A model generated the notes under the pieces. It was not told the DNA's origin and did not search any database. It saw only the letters and a program-made list of their open reading frames with translations. Shown here piece after piece: positions 24,341 through 35,666 of a DNA stretch of 64,000 nt (the stretch's first letter is position 1; the number at the start of each line of letters is the position of its first letter). The position numbers and the translations under genes are program-made. Origin of the DNA: Viscum album (lineage: Eukaryota > Streptophyta > Magnoliopsida > Santalales > Viscaceae); the NCBI GenBank assembly GCA_963277665.1, contig OY728120.1:947037195-947101194 (forward strand), written 5' to 3'.

Positions 24341-24757
24341 ATGGTTTAGTTATTTGGGGAAATTAGGATATAAAAACTTTAGGAAGAACCCTATAGAAAA
24401 GTTTAAATATAGGAAAACTTCCTGGTATTTTGGTAAGTATTGAGTAAGTGGTTTATCAAACAAATACATCCCTGTCTGGATACGAGTAGGTAGAGGCAGC
24501 TCTGGCACAGATGTACATAGGGGTAAAACCCGAAAACACCGCTTTGAGCTAGACTCGAACGGGAACTGGTGCACGATAACGGGCCTTGCTACACTCTTGG
24601 TTACGACACTCCCGGGGGATATGTTTGTTTAATCACAAGATTTTTGTGAATCATTATGAAGGAATTATAGAGAAGTATAATTGTCTAAGAATGAAGTCTT
24701 AGTTAAAAGATTCATAAATGAAATAAGTTTTTCACTAAGGTTTTATTTTTTTAGAAG

Positions 24758-25857
24758 ATGGCGGGAAATAGGAGGAACCATGCCGATGTTGACCGCAATG
24801 CACCATGTGCTGACGGCCCTCCGATGGAAGCCGGAATGGAAACATTCATACGAATGATGAACCAACTGACTCAAGTTATGAGTAATAACTTGAATCAAGC
24901 TGAGAGGCCGATCTCACCATGAAGGGAGAAAATTTTTGTTGAGTCCTTTATGCGTCAACGACCACCAACATTCAGTGGATCTACTGACCCATTGGTTGCG
25001 GAACAATGGATAAGCTCCATTGAAAAGATCTTTTCTGTACTTCATTGTTCGGAACAAGAAAAAGTCACCCTTGCTGTTTACCGCCTAGAGGGAGAAGCTG
25101 ATCAGTGGTGGTCACTGATCAAAAACACGAAGCCACGAGGAGAGATGGAAGCTATGGAGTGGGAAGAATTTCGGGGAATTTTCTTTAACAAGTATTTCTC
25201 TCGTTCCATGAGAACGAAAATGGAGAAAGAGTTTCTCGAGCTGAAGCAGAAGGAGAATGAATCTGTCTGAAGCTATGAGATGAACTTCACAAGGCTTTCC
25301 CGTTATACCTCAAGTTTTTCATGGACCCTAATGGGAAGGTTGATAGATTCTTTGGCAGACTACGACCTCATCTGCGGAAGAATCTAGCCAACAGGGACTA
25401 CGATAGCTATGACGAAATAGTTCGAAGTTCTATGAAAGTTGAACTAGAGTTTGGGGAGAAACAGTGGTCTCACAAATCTAATGAAAAGAAGGGAACTCTA
25501 GAACCATGCCTGGGAAGAAGTTTTGATCAGGAAAGAGGTGGAAATCATATGCAACATTCCACATGCAATAAGTGTGGGAAGAAGCATCCGGGGAACTGCT
25601 TGATCGGAAGTGGTAAGTGCTACAGGTGTGGAAGAGAAGGCCATATTTCTCGGAATTGTCGTAGTGATGTGAAGCCTCAACTTCCCAACACTAACGACAG
25701 AGGAAAGATGGTTCTGTCCCTACCCGAAGTCACATGCTTCAAGTGTGGACAGCTTGGGCACTTTGCTAATCAATGTCCAAATCCGAGGGCGGTGGAGGGG
25801 AATCACCATCAACCTCAGCAGAGGCCAAGGGAGGAAGGTCATGCCTTCGCTATCACA
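24758..25857 (+). pseudogene. Element B gag (broken), unit 1
   Basis: Starts at the ATG at 24758 (MAGNRRNHADVD). The capsid-type domain is readable at 24950-25270, with AEQWISSIEKIF, LEGEADQWWSLI and EEFRGIFFNKYF. Two stops in it, at 24920-24922 and 25268-25270, are absent from unit 2. A frame change near 25310, shared with unit 2, moves the reading to 25321 onward. Three cysteine clusters follow: a CX2C...C half knuckle (about 25564-25600), CYRCGREGHISRNC (about 25618-25659) and CFKCGQLGHFANQC (about 25737-25778), the last two being complete CCHC knuckles that bind RNA in the family. Confidence 0.9.
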
Positions 25858-26438
25858 AAAACTGAAGTTGAATTTCCAAACGATGTGGTAGCAGGTACTC
25901 TTGTCATACTCTCAAAACTAGCATGTACTTTATTTGATTATGGTTCTACGCATTCCTTTATTTCCTCCAAGTTTGCAATGAATATAGAATCAATCCCCGA
26001 ACTGCTAGAGGTAGAGTTGTCAGTCAAGACTCCAAGTGGGATTATCCTTGCATCAACAGTATTTAGAGACTGTAGTGTTTACTTTGGTGAGCACAATCTT
26101 ATCGCAAATCTAGTAGTCATTCCCATGATGGAATTTGACATTATACTAGGGATGGACTGGCTCTCAAAGTATAATACTAAGATCAAATGCAGAAGTAAGG
26201 AAATATCAGTAGTCTTGAATGAACGACCTACAGTTATCTTCCAAGGAGAGATATCCCGAACTGATCCCTATCTAGAAGCACCTCCTATAGCTTTCTTTAT
26301 GGAGTTAATCGGTGATTATGACGAAGGAAAGGGAGCATACAAATAGAAGATGTTCCGATTGTTCAGGAATACATGGATGTATTTCCTGAGGAGTTACCTG
26401 GACCTCCCCCAGATGGAGAGGTAGAGTTCTCCATTTAA
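25858..26438 (+). pseudogene. Element B protease (broken), unit 1
   Basis: Retropepsin-type domain in the same frame as the second half of gag, ending at a stop at 26344-26346. The second structural block EFDIILGMDWLSKYN (about 26131-26175) is well kept. The active-site position reads LFDYGSTHSFIS (about 25930-25965): the residue between D and G is Y where the family has S or T. Both units share this. The linker VQEYMDVFPEELPGPPPDG is in a third frame after the stop, so at least one frameshift lies near 26340. A further stop at 26437-26439 separates it from RT. Confidence 0.85.
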
Positions 26439-26439
26439 C

Positions 26440-27690
26440 TCGTACCTGGGTCTCAACCGATATCAAAGACTCCATATAGAATGGAAAATGTGCAGCTAGA
26501 AGAGTTAAAGAAACAACTCCAAGACTTGTTGGATAAGGGGTTTATCCGACCGAGTGTGTCTCATTAGGGATCACCAGTTCTCTTTGTGAAGAAGAAGGAT
26601 GGATCAATGCGGCTATGCATTGATTATAGAGAACTGAACGAGATCACAGTGAAGAAAAGATATCCTCTTCCAAGAATTGATGATTTATTTGACCAACTTC
26701 ATGGGGCTCAATTCTTCTCTAAGATTGACCTTCGATCTGGTTATCATCAACTGAGGGTGATGACGGAAGATATTCCAAAGACTGCCTTTCGATCAAGATA
26801 TGGGAATTATGAGTTTACTGTTATTCCCTTCGGCTTGACTAATGCTCCTGCTATTTTCATGGATTTGATGAATAGAGTCTTTAAGGACTACCTTGATAAC
26901 TTTGTCGTAGTTTTTATTGATGATATTTTGATATATTCAAAAAGTCGTGAGGAGCATGAAGATCATCTAAGAGTTATATTGAAAACTCTGCAGAAGGAGA
27001 GGCTCTTTGGGAAGTTCATCAAGTGTGAGTTTTGGTTACAACAGGTGGCTTTCTTGGGGCACATCGTAACCAATGAAGGAATCGCGGTTGACCCTGCAAA
27101 GACAATGGTTGTGGAGGAGTGGCCTCAACCAACAACAGTAACTGAGATTCGTAGTTTCCTTGGTTTAGCGGGATATTATAGGAGGTTTGTGAAAAACTTT
27201 TCACGGCTTTCTAATCCACTAACCAAGTTGACTCGAAAAGTGGTTAAGTTCATCTGGACAAAGGAATGCGAGGAAAGTTTCCAAGAGTTGAAGAAGAGAT
27301 TGGTTACTGCACCTATGTTAACACTACCCTCTATCGGAGAAGGATTCGTTATTTTTAGCGATGCATCTCTGAAAGGGCTTGGGTGCGTCCTCATGAAAAA
27401 TGACAAGGTAATTGCTTATGCATCTCAACAGTTGACGATTCATGAGCAGAATTATCCTACGCATGATCTAGAGCTGGCGGCAGTTGTTTTTTCTCTAAAG
27501 ATATGGAGGCACTACCTTTATGGGGAGAAATGTGATATATACACTGACCACCAAAGTCTAATGTATATTTTCACACAGAAATAATTGAACATGAGACAAA
27601 GGAGATGGTTGGAGCTTATTAAAGACTATGATTGTTCAATTCATTATCACCCTGGAAGAGCAAACAAAGTCGCGGATGCGTTAAGTAGGA
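26440..27690 (+). pseudogene. Element B reverse transcriptase-RNase H (broken), unit 1
   Basis: The largest readable block in the window is 26586-27584. RT landmarks are [48 protein letters not shown], the catalytic FIDDILIYS (about 26914-26940), and [18 protein letters not shown] in the connection. RNase H shows [42 protein letters not shown] and, after a stop at 27583-27585, HYHPGRANKVADALSRK. A stop (TAG for an expected TGG) lies at 26566-26568. All of these stops are shared with unit 2. Ten base differences separate the two units over 999 bases. Confidence 0.93.
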
Positions 27691-29273
27691 AAGATCCTGT
27701 TGTTCTGGCAACAATGAGGATCCTAGGAGATCCCTTGATTAAAGATCTAGTAAAATTGGACATGGGAATTATAAGGAAAGGGACATCATCAACCCTATAC
27801 CAAATGATTTCTCAACCTTCATTACTAGAGAAGATCAAGAAGGCTCAAAAAGAAGATCCTTTGCTGCAGGAGAAGTTGAAGGCTGTAAAAGATGGGAAGT
27901 TCCCTGATTTCAATATTGATCAAGAAGGTGTATTGAAATTTCGTACAAGACTATGTGTCCCATCTATTCCGGAGATAAAGAAAGAACTGATGGATGGAGC
28001 TCATAGCTCTACTTTCTCTATACATCCGGGAAGCACTAAGATGTATAGAGACCTTCGTGGTCATTATTGGTGGGATAACATGAAGAGGGGGATTTCAAGG
28101 TGCCTGGTGTGTCAGCAAGTAAAGGAAGAAAGACAACTTCCTAAGGGGGTATTACAACCGTTACCCATACCAGTATAGAAGTTGGATAATATCACCATGG
28201 ACATTGTAACTGGTCTTCCAAAAACATCCAAAGGAAATAATGCGATATGGGTTATTGTGGACCGTCTCACCAAGATAGCCCATTTTATCTCTATTCGGGA
28301 AAATTTATATCTGGATCAGCTTGCCAAGATATACGTGAAGGAAGTGGTAAGGCTGCATGGGGTACCACTATCCATCGTATCTGATCATGACCCAAGATTC
28401 ACATCAAAATTCTGGAAAAGTCTACAACATGCTCTGAATACTAAATTGAATTTTAGTACGACCTATCATCCTCAAACGGATGGCCAATCTGAAAGGACTA
28501 TTCAGACACTTGAAGACATGTTGAGATTATGCTCAATGGAATTTAATGTTGGATGGGATTAACACATCCCATTAGTGGAGTTCTCCTATAACAACAGCTT
28601 CCAGGAGAGTATTCAGATGGCACCCTACGAAAGTCTGTATGGAAAACGGTGTAAAACTCCTACTTGTTGGGATGAAACTGGTTAGAGGAAGCTTCTTGGG
28701 CCTGATCTCGTGCAAGGGATGACGGAACAGGTTCATGCCATCCAACAACACATAAAGTCTGCTCAGAGTCGGCAGAAGAGCTATGCTGACAATCGTCGAA
28801 TGGACTTGAAGTTTGGTGTTGGTGACAAAGTCTTCCTTCGAATTTCTCCATTGAAGAGAGTCATGCGGTTTGGGAAGAAAGGGAAGCTCAGCCCTAGGTA
28901 CATTGGCCCCTATGAAATCCTTGATCGCATAGGAGCAGTGGCCTATCGTCTAGCACTTCCACCGAACCTAGCTCAAGTTCATGATGTCTTCCATGTATCT
29001 CTCTTGAGGAAGTACATACCCGACCCTTCGCATGTGCTGAACCCAGAGGTGGTACAACTGGAACATGACCTCTCTTATGAGGAGCATCCAGTGGAGATCT
29101 TGGACCGTAGAGACAAGGTCCTATGAAACAAGACTACCCACCTTGTGAAAGTGGTGTGGAAGAATCATAAATATGAAGAAGCGACTTGGGAGCCTGAGGA
29201 AATGATGAAGCAAAAGTACCCTCACCTTTTCGACTGGGCCTCAAGTATAAATTTCGGGGACAAAATTTCTTAA
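27691..29273 (+). pseudogene. Element B integrase and chromodomain-like tail (broken), unit 1
   Basis: Zinc domain: HSSTFSIHPGSTKMY (about 28005-28048) and CLVCQQVKEER. Twelve bases present in unit 2 are missing just before CLVC, an in-frame loss of four codons. After a shared stop at 28176-28178 the core reads MDIVTGLPKTSKGNNAIW (from 28197), SDHDPRFTSKFW (about 28379) and TTYHPQTDGQSERTIQ. Stops at 28560, 28683 and 29124 are private to this unit. The tail reads HPVEILDRRDKVL, HLVKVVWKNHKYEEATWEPE and KYPHLF, a chromodomain-like pattern as in Tekay/Del elements. The final stop (29271-29273) abuts the polypurine tract. Confidence 0.92.
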
Positions 29274-29284
29274 GGGGGGAAGAA
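29272..29284 (+). other. Element B polypurine tract, unit 1
   Basis: AAGGGGGGAAGAA ends exactly at the 3' LTR start and overlaps the polyprotein stop. It is the family site for plus-strand priming. The unit 2 copy is 47858-47870. Confidence 0.85.
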
Positions 29285-32158
29285 TGTAACGACCCAATAT
29301 TTTTTAGTAGTATATTAACTTACTCTTAATGATTTAATAAGATTTTAATGGTTAATGCAGAAAGAGGAGTCAATGGCTTCATCCAGTAGACTCGACCCTT
29401 ATGAAGCCCACTTATCAGAGCTTGGGAAGGAGGTAGCATCTGTGGGCTTCGCTTTGGACCAAGCCCAAGCCGAACTCCAGCATGTCAAGATTGAACGGAA
29501 ACGCCTACGGGAGAAGTTCAAGTTAGTAGAGATTACTACTAGGGCAATGTTATCTGAGCCTCCCTCAGATTCTCTCACCAAAGCACACCTTGCACTTAGG
29601 TCTTATGCCGGTGTTATAAGGGGCTATGTGACGAGACCCTAGCTTCATTGTGTAATCCTTTCGGGTGAATGAATTGAGATTTCTTCCTTTAGTGATGTTT
29701 GTGAAATTTCAAATGTCCAGATAATTTTAGAATGTATTTTATTGATGTATTTTGAAAAAAGGATATTTTAAAATATTTATTTAAACCCTAAATAACTAAT
29801 GATGTGTAATGATTTTCAAAAAATGGTCTTCTACAAAAGTGTTCAGTAAGGAATTTGGAGTCTAATAAGATCAAATTAATTTTTGATGAATAGAAAATTA
29901 TGAATAGTTATTTTACGCTTAGGATTAGTAATGTGACCAAATGGATTAGTAATTTCACTCAAAGAAAGTTTTAATATAATTTAGACACCTAGATTAAGTA
30001 ATATGATTCAATAAAATGGGTAAATAACGGTTTCATAAATTATTAGTCAAGTATTAGTTTTTTCGGATGAATAATGTTTTTTAATTAAAAATTTAATTAA
30101 AAATAATTAGAAAATTATTTTTATAAAAAGGAATTTATTTTTGAACTCAGAGCATCGATATTATGTTAAGGTAATTTTTGGGGATATTTCTGAAAAAAAT
30201 GAATTTTCGATGAATAGTGTTTTTATTTAAAAATTAAATTAAAAATATTTAAAAAATTATTTTTATAAAATGGATTTCATTTTTGAAATCACAGCATTTA
30301 TAATTTGTTAAGGTGAAATTTTGGGATTATTCTGAGAAAGTTGAATTTTCGATGAATAGTGAAAATATAGTTTTTAAGTTACGGGTGTTTAATGACATCA
30401 TTAAATGATGTATTAAGTATATATTCAATATGGTCTAATTATGAATAGTAAGATAAGGTATTAGGTGTCCCAAGTGGCCAATACCATGGGCAAATACCAT
30501 GGGCAAGCCCATGGTTTTTCCAAAACCACTAGTGAGGTGTCCCTTGGCCATTAATGCCTTGTCCCCTCACTTTCCCTATAAATAACCACCCTTTACTCCT
30601 TTAGTTTTCACTCCCAACTCTCCCGAAATGAAGGTATGGTCTTCTTACCTTCCAAGGAGTACTCCCAAGGTGCCCCCAAGCCATCAAGGTCCAAAACTTT
30701 GAGTTTCAAGAGTCACGTTTTAAGGTAAGGGATCCGACCTCTTTCCTTCTTTTCATGTAATCTCTTTTATGTCATTCCTTTTAGGCTCCATGTTATTATG
30801 TGAGAGGATGTTCTTTTATATTCCTCTTACTGCCCTTTCATTTTTATATGATGGGAGATCCCCTCTTACTCTCATCATTTCGTTTTATGAAATTTTAAGT
30901 GACGCCGTTAGGCTGCCGAATTTTTAAGGGATTCCTTCACCCTTCTCATTTTTCAAGTTCGATTTTCATGTCAAGTATTTCAAGTTCCTTTTTATTATGT
31001 TGTGGTATGATATCTATATCTATAATACTGATCTCTTATGATCATATGATGAGAGACCCTATTTGATCTTTTCAATTCATTTTTATTGAAGTTTAAGTGA
31101 CGTCGTTAGGCTGCCGAATTTTTATAAGAGAAATCAAATTTTTGTCTTCCTTCCAAGTTTTTCATTTCAAATGGTATGTCCTTAAAATTTCATTGCCATG
31201 TCCATATATACTTCTTATTCTCTCCCCTTACTGTTTTATGGATCAATTATGAGTGGGTGACCCATTTCCCCTCTCTTTTCAATGTTTTCTAAAACCCCGA
31301 AACATAGCCGTTATGCTGCAGAATTTTCTTCTCAAAGTGCCTCTCTCTTTTCTCAAAATTATTTTATGTTATAAAGTGAATACTCAAAGCTCTTATTTAT
31401 AAAAGGGTATTCACATATATATCAAATTGTTCTATTTTAAATTCTGGGATTTACATACATGAGACCCGCTTTCCCTTTCTGTGGGTTTAAAGTGACGTAA
31501 AGATCATGTCTTTAAAGCAGTTTTTAAAACGTTATGATTATGAAATGAAACCCATTTATTTTATGCTATATGGGTTATTTATGAAATGTTTGATGATGAT
31601 ATATGTGTCTCACATGATAATAAAGGCAAATTTAAGGGTGCACCCTGATATAGCTCCAATTCATTGGGTAATGATGTAACCACTAGAGATTACAATTTTC
31701 ACGATACCTTGGTGAATAACCTTGGTAATTTTCAAATGACACCTTGGGGATGGACCTTGGTGATATGTTCATGATTGTCTATGTTAAATGATTTAGCCAC
31801 ATCTTCAAGTTATGAAAAAAGTTATTTTTACTATGAAATGCCTCATGATTTCTTTCTCATGCCTTAATGTTCTTTTCATGTCCTTATTGAAGTATATCAA
31901 GTTCACATGTAAAATGTTCCTCTTGTTTCCCTTACTAGGCCTTCTGCTCACCCTTTCTTTTGATGTATGTCCCCAGGTTATGAGACGCAGTAATGAACCT
32001 TGGATGAACTTAAGGAGAAGCCTTTCAAGTGTTTAAGAAGAATGCTTTATGTTTCTTTCATGTATTTTGTTCCTGGTTTCGAAGACACTAGACCTTAAAT
32101 ATCCTCAGTTATGTGTAATGTAATGAAAGTTTATGTTATAAGAAGACGGGATGCTATA
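29285..32158 (+). repeat. Element B 3' LTR, unit 1
   Basis: TGTAACGACC … GATGCTATA, 2874 bases. It carries the same parts as the 5' LTR: open frame 29355-29642, U3 array about 30065-30380, TATA 30577-30584, and ~200-base motif copies at about 30895, 31092 and 31307. In the open-frame segment I count 13 differences from the 5' LTR. Confidence 0.93.
29355..29642 (+). CDS. LTR-borne open frame, 95 residues (B 3' LTR, unit 1)
   Basis: Same unknown protein as at 21523, intact here. It carries the 3'-LTR-specific residues V31, I47, R51 and TRAM, plus K for I near residue 81 (TKAHLALRS). This copy or the unit 2 5' copy is likely closest to the original. Antisense frames over it are shadows. Confidence 0.35.
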   Translation: MQKEESMASSSRLDPYEAHLSELGKEVASVGFALDQAQAELQHVKIERKRLREKFKLVEITTRAMLSEPPSDSLTKAHLALRSYAGVIRGYVTRP

Positions 32159-32163
32159 ACTAC
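32159..32163. repeat. Target-site duplication of element B, right (ACTAC)
   Basis: Matches 21448-21452 exactly. Confidence 0.9.
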
Positions 32164-32197
32164 TATCTTGGGATGGAAGTTCCAATGGTGGGGAGAA
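32164..32197 (+). other. Element A 3' internal end and polypurine tract, unit 1
   Basis: Only about 34 bases of A lie between the B target site and the A 3' LTR. They end in the purine run GTGGGGAGAA directly before TGTAGCACCC, the plus-strand primer of A. This shows that B landed just upstream of A's polypurine tract. The unit 2 copy is 50750-50783. Confidence 0.8.
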
Positions 32198-34075
32198 TGT
32201 AGCACCCTCTTTTTGAGGTATGTAACCTTTATTTATGCATTTTTATGTTTTTAATGTGCATGGGATGAGTTGGGAAGAGGTTGGGAGAGTTTGGAATGGT
32301 TTTGGATGAGTTTGGAGGCTTTTAAAGGGGTGCACGGTTTGAGCATGGTTAGTGTATACCACGCGGATTCTGTAGGAACCGTGCCGGGGGAGACAGTAGG
32401 CTCCGCACAACCTGTGCACAGTTTTCCAAATAGTGCGAGTAAATGGTGCAGACCGTGGATGTCGAGGTAGTAGAGTGAACATCGTTAGCACACAGTTTTC
32501 TAAACCGTGCGGCCACTCAAAATAGGGTTTTCAAATCCGAGCTCCCTCGGGCATGACCTAAAACACTCCTCTCTTCCTCCCACTCGAGCCTCACTCGGGA
32601 TTTTCAGTTCTCAGGGGCTAAAAGGGCTCTCCCACTCATTTTGAAAGGGTTTGAAGAGTATTCAAGGTGTTTTGAATGTGATTTCACCCGGGTAAGTCTC
32701 CTCCCATGGTTTCTTTGGGTTTTCCTCTAGATCAACTTCTCCCGCTTTCTTGGTTTTCTAGATCTACACTTATTGTGTGTAGATATATGGTTGGTGTTTC
32801 CTTGAATGATGTATTTAAGGATTATGGATGTTAGGGAAGGGGATTTAGAGAGGTTTCGAGGAGGCGTTCTACCGGATTGAAGTTCGTTTGGGCAAAAGGT
32901 CGATTTCGCCAAATCCTAAGTGGTCGGTGGCTTCTCTCTCGACTCCACTTGTTGAAATTGTGTGGTGAATTTACAATTAAATTATTTGATTGAAATTTAA
33001 TTGGTAAATCATGGGGTAAATTTGTGCAAAATTTATGGGAGATGAAATTGGGGGTTTTTGGCATGAAATTGGGATTTTGGGACAAATGGGTTTTGTTGGA
33101 AATGGTTTCAATGGGATGATTTTAAAATGTGGATTTTAAAATGACATTGAACTTGAGCGTGATAATGGAATGTGATGGTGACTGCAATAATGGGTGATTT
33201 TGTTTGGCTTGTGCTTTTTTGGATCTGAATGGGATGTTTTATTGCAATGTGTGGTGATATTGTGGAGTTGACGTGAAAGTGCCACTATAATCAGGGAAAT
33301 GGATGGATAATGGTCGGAAGGGACACCATTTGGGAAAGTGGCTGAGAAAGTACCACTTGTCGGGCTATGAATGGGTTGGCCGAGAAAGTACCCCCGTTGT
33401 TGGTTGATTTCTTGATTATGTGATGTTGTAGTTGGGGCTTTTGAGTGGAATATGAACATGGTAACCGACATGTGGCTTGATTGTGGAGGTTTTCTTTTGT
33501 GTGTGGCACGTTTGGATTTTGTAATGAGTTTGTGAATGGGATTGTTTTATAAGAAATGTTTTATATAAATGTGCTAACGGATTATCCTAGTGGTGTGTGT
33601 AGGGGAGTCACTTGGGGAAATCGTACTGGGTGGTTGTACTCACCCACTGCTTTGGCACTTAGGTGTCTTTCCAGATGTAGTATACCGGGATGGGGGAAAA
33701 TGTAAGGCATCTCCATCTTTTAGTGGTGCCTCGTGATTCTTGGTGGTGCATGGATCTTGGAGCTGGGGTGGAGTTGTGGTTGTGTCACGGATTGTTGTGT
33801 GTGTCTTTTGGTTTCCGTTGTACTCTGATGTTTTGGAAATATCTGGTTGTATAAACCTTGGGTTGTTTTGATAGGGTTTGTTGAATTGAAATGCATGCAT
33901 TATAGTTTTTGTTTGTTGGTTGGTTGGGTTATCCTCTTGAGGGAAAATCATTCCCCACTTTTCTTCTAAATCCCTCGACATTTATTTCCAGCCTTTGGTG
34001 CCTTGGGAACGTTTCTTAAGGCCAAGTGACCCTCACCGCCTCCTCAAGATAGTGAGGTAGGGGCGGGGTGTTACA
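32198..34075 (+). repeat. Element A 3' LTR, unit 1
   Basis: TGTAGCACCC … GGGTGTTACA, 1878 bases, matching the 5' LTR at 14460-16352 with many substitutions. It is followed by the GTAAT duplication. Minus-strand open frames (32243-32491, 33136-33471, 33640-33981) mirror those in the 5' LTR and are shadows. Confidence 0.92.
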
Positions 34076-34080
34076 GTAAT
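34076..34080. repeat. Target-site duplication of element A, right (GTAAT)
   Basis: Matches 14455-14459 exactly; also at 52662-52666 in unit 2. Confidence 0.9.
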
Positions 34081-34115
34081 CATACTTATTAAAATTTACT
34101 AACAACTTTAGCAGA

Positions 34116-34463
34116 TATGGAAACTTCTACATAATGATTTATACATCATATTACTTCGATGTATTTACGAAATATAAAAATGATGTTTAGGATTGGATTC
34201 AAAAGAAGATTAAGAAATACGACTCAGTCCATGGTGGAAAATATATTAATAAATATTTCACTAATTATTTTGGTGTGATTGGTTTCTAATATCTTCCCGC
34301 TCCTCCTTATACAACACAATGGATCAGAGTTATCAAAAGGAAGAACTACACAATGTTAGACATGGTAATAGAATTGATGAATCATGCAAGTATTCCATAA
34401 TACCTTTGGAGATACGCACTATCAACTACATAATATATAATAGACCAGTTCCAAATAAATAAT
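34116..34463 (+). pseudogene. Copia C integrase core (broken), unit 1
   Basis: This continues the integrase split at 14452. Frame readings give SYYFDVFTKYKNDV, KKIKKYDSVHGGKYINKYF, PPYTTQWIRVIKRKNYTML and YLWRYALSTTTYIINRPVP. They match the copia pattern of a D-x-GGEY block, a P-x-TPQ-NG-ER-NRTLLD block and an LW-AL-TA-Y-LNR block. The catalytic aspartate and glutamate positions are degraded (H for R near GGKY, and K in place of the acidic residue in the IKRKN block). Several stops are present. It is clearly Ty1/copia and not gypsy. Confidence 0.8.
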
Positions 34464-34974
34464 AATCTAGTATTCTATTTCATTTTTGGTATAAAAATAA
34501 TCCCATGTTGTTACATGTACGAGTGTGTGGTTTTGAATTATATATTAATGATTTTTTTTAAATAAACATTCCCCTAAAGGAACTAAAGTGTTTATTTATA
34601 GTGTTTCATTAGAAGAATAAAATATATTACAAATAAGATCCTATATATAAGAAACTTTTTGTTAATAGACATCCCACCTTTCTTGAAAGGGTTCACATCT
34701 CCGAATGAGAAAGTGGGAGAGAGATGGACTTTGATGAAGTCTAGATTCATCATACACAAGGGCTGGAACTTGAAATAATTCTATAATTCAATATGAAAAA
34801 GGATGTTCTAGAGACACAGGTACTATTATAGAGTATTATAGTGGCCAGATATTAAATATAATGTGGTTTTCAAGTCGCTAGGTATTGTGACTCATTATTG
34901 TTTGATAATAATGTTCTTATAACTAGTATAGAAGTAGTAAATTGATATGATGGTATCAAATTGAAAGATGAAAT
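34464..34974. other. Copia C linker between integrase and RT, unreadable
   Basis: AT-rich sequence with stops in all frames. By position it is the integrase C-terminal region of copia C. No motif was read. Confidence 0.4.
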
Positions 34975-35666
34975 GAATTATAAAATAGATTCTTTGTACC
35001 AGAGAAATGTATAAGTTTAAGAAGATCCTCTAGTCAAAGTAATGGATATTTGTTGTAAATGTATATTTATGAAGAAACTATACATAAATGGAATACTAAG
35101 TATATATATAGCACAACTAATTTCAAAAGGTTTCAGATTACCTTATAGAGATGAATATGGTGAATCCTTTTCACTAGTTTATATGTTAAAATAAATCATA
35201 ATTTTACATAACATAGTATCTTAACATGAAAATGGAATTTGGTATATGGATTTCAAAATAGATTTACTTAACATGAACCTTCAGGAACATATTTATATGA
35301 CCCAAGTTGAAGGTCTTTTGACGGTAAAGGATTCCATAAATTTATACAAGTTAAAGAGAGGAATATATGGATTAAATGAATCATCTAAGTCATGCAAAAT
35401 TTGGTTTGATGCATCTATAATGTAATATTTTTCATATGTACAAAATTTGAGGCTTCTGTATTTAAGAAATTTAGTGGTATTGAGATCATTTCCCAAATTT
35501 TTTATTACAATCATGTACTACTTATTAGAAAAGAAATATTAATATTATAGACCAGTAAATATCTAATGAATAAATTCTTCTCCGTGAATGATATAGGAGA
35601 ATCATTTTATATTAATCAGATCAAGATCCATCGTGATAGATCTATGAAAATTATTAGAATAAGTTA
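34975..35666 (+). pseudogene. Copia C reverse transcriptase (broken), unit 1
   Basis: Readable blocks in order: AQLISKGFRLPYRDEYGESF (the copia ARLVAKGF...DY-ETFSPV region), IWYMDFKIDLLNMNLQEHIY then MTQVEGL (the QMDVKTAFLNG-L-E-I-M-QP-GF region, first catalytic aspartate), LYKLKRGIYGLNESSKSC (KL-KSLYGLKQ-SR-W), and FSVNDIGESFYINQIKIHRD (F-MKDLGE-YILGI-I-RD). The YVDD active-site block is not preserved. Stops and frameshifts are frequent. The open frame on the opposite strand at 35293-35514 is a shadow. Confidence 0.8.

Larger units (their letters stand above)
21453..32158 (+). mobile_element. Ty3/gypsy chromovirus-type retrotransposon B, unit 1
   Basis: This is a full-length element of 10.7 kb: 2874-base LTRs, primer site, gag with zinc knuckles, protease, RT, RNase H, integrase, chromodomain-like tail and polypurine tract. 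It is inserted in element A between A's chromodomain end and A's polypurine tract, with ACTAC duplications. The tail pattern and long LTRs suit the Tekay/Del chromovirus clade by family knowledge. Coding is dead: gag, protease and pol are in three different frames and stops interrupt each. LTRs end TG...TA rather than TG...CA. Confidence 0.93.
14460..34075 (+). mobile_element. Ty3/gypsy chromovirus-type retrotransposon A, interrupted by B
   Basis: The element has a 1.9 kb 5' LTR, an iMet-type primer site, gag, protease, RT, RNase H, integrase, a chromodomain-like tail, a polypurine tract and a 3' LTR. It is flanked by GTAAT duplications. Removing the nested element B (21453-32158) and one ACTAC copy leaves a single gypsy element of about 8.9 kb. 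All frames are broken by many stops and several frameshifts. The two LTRs differ clearly more than the LTRs of B (roughly 10 differences in the first 75 bases), so A is the older insertion. Clade is a chromovirus, perhaps Tekay/Del-like, by inference from the chromodomain-like end. Confidence 0.9.

Noticed and set aside
16889..29273. Endogenous pararetrovirus instead of retrotransposons
   Set aside because: Flanking LTRs, target duplications, integrase with HHCC and DDE features and chromodomain-like tails identify LTR retrotransposons.
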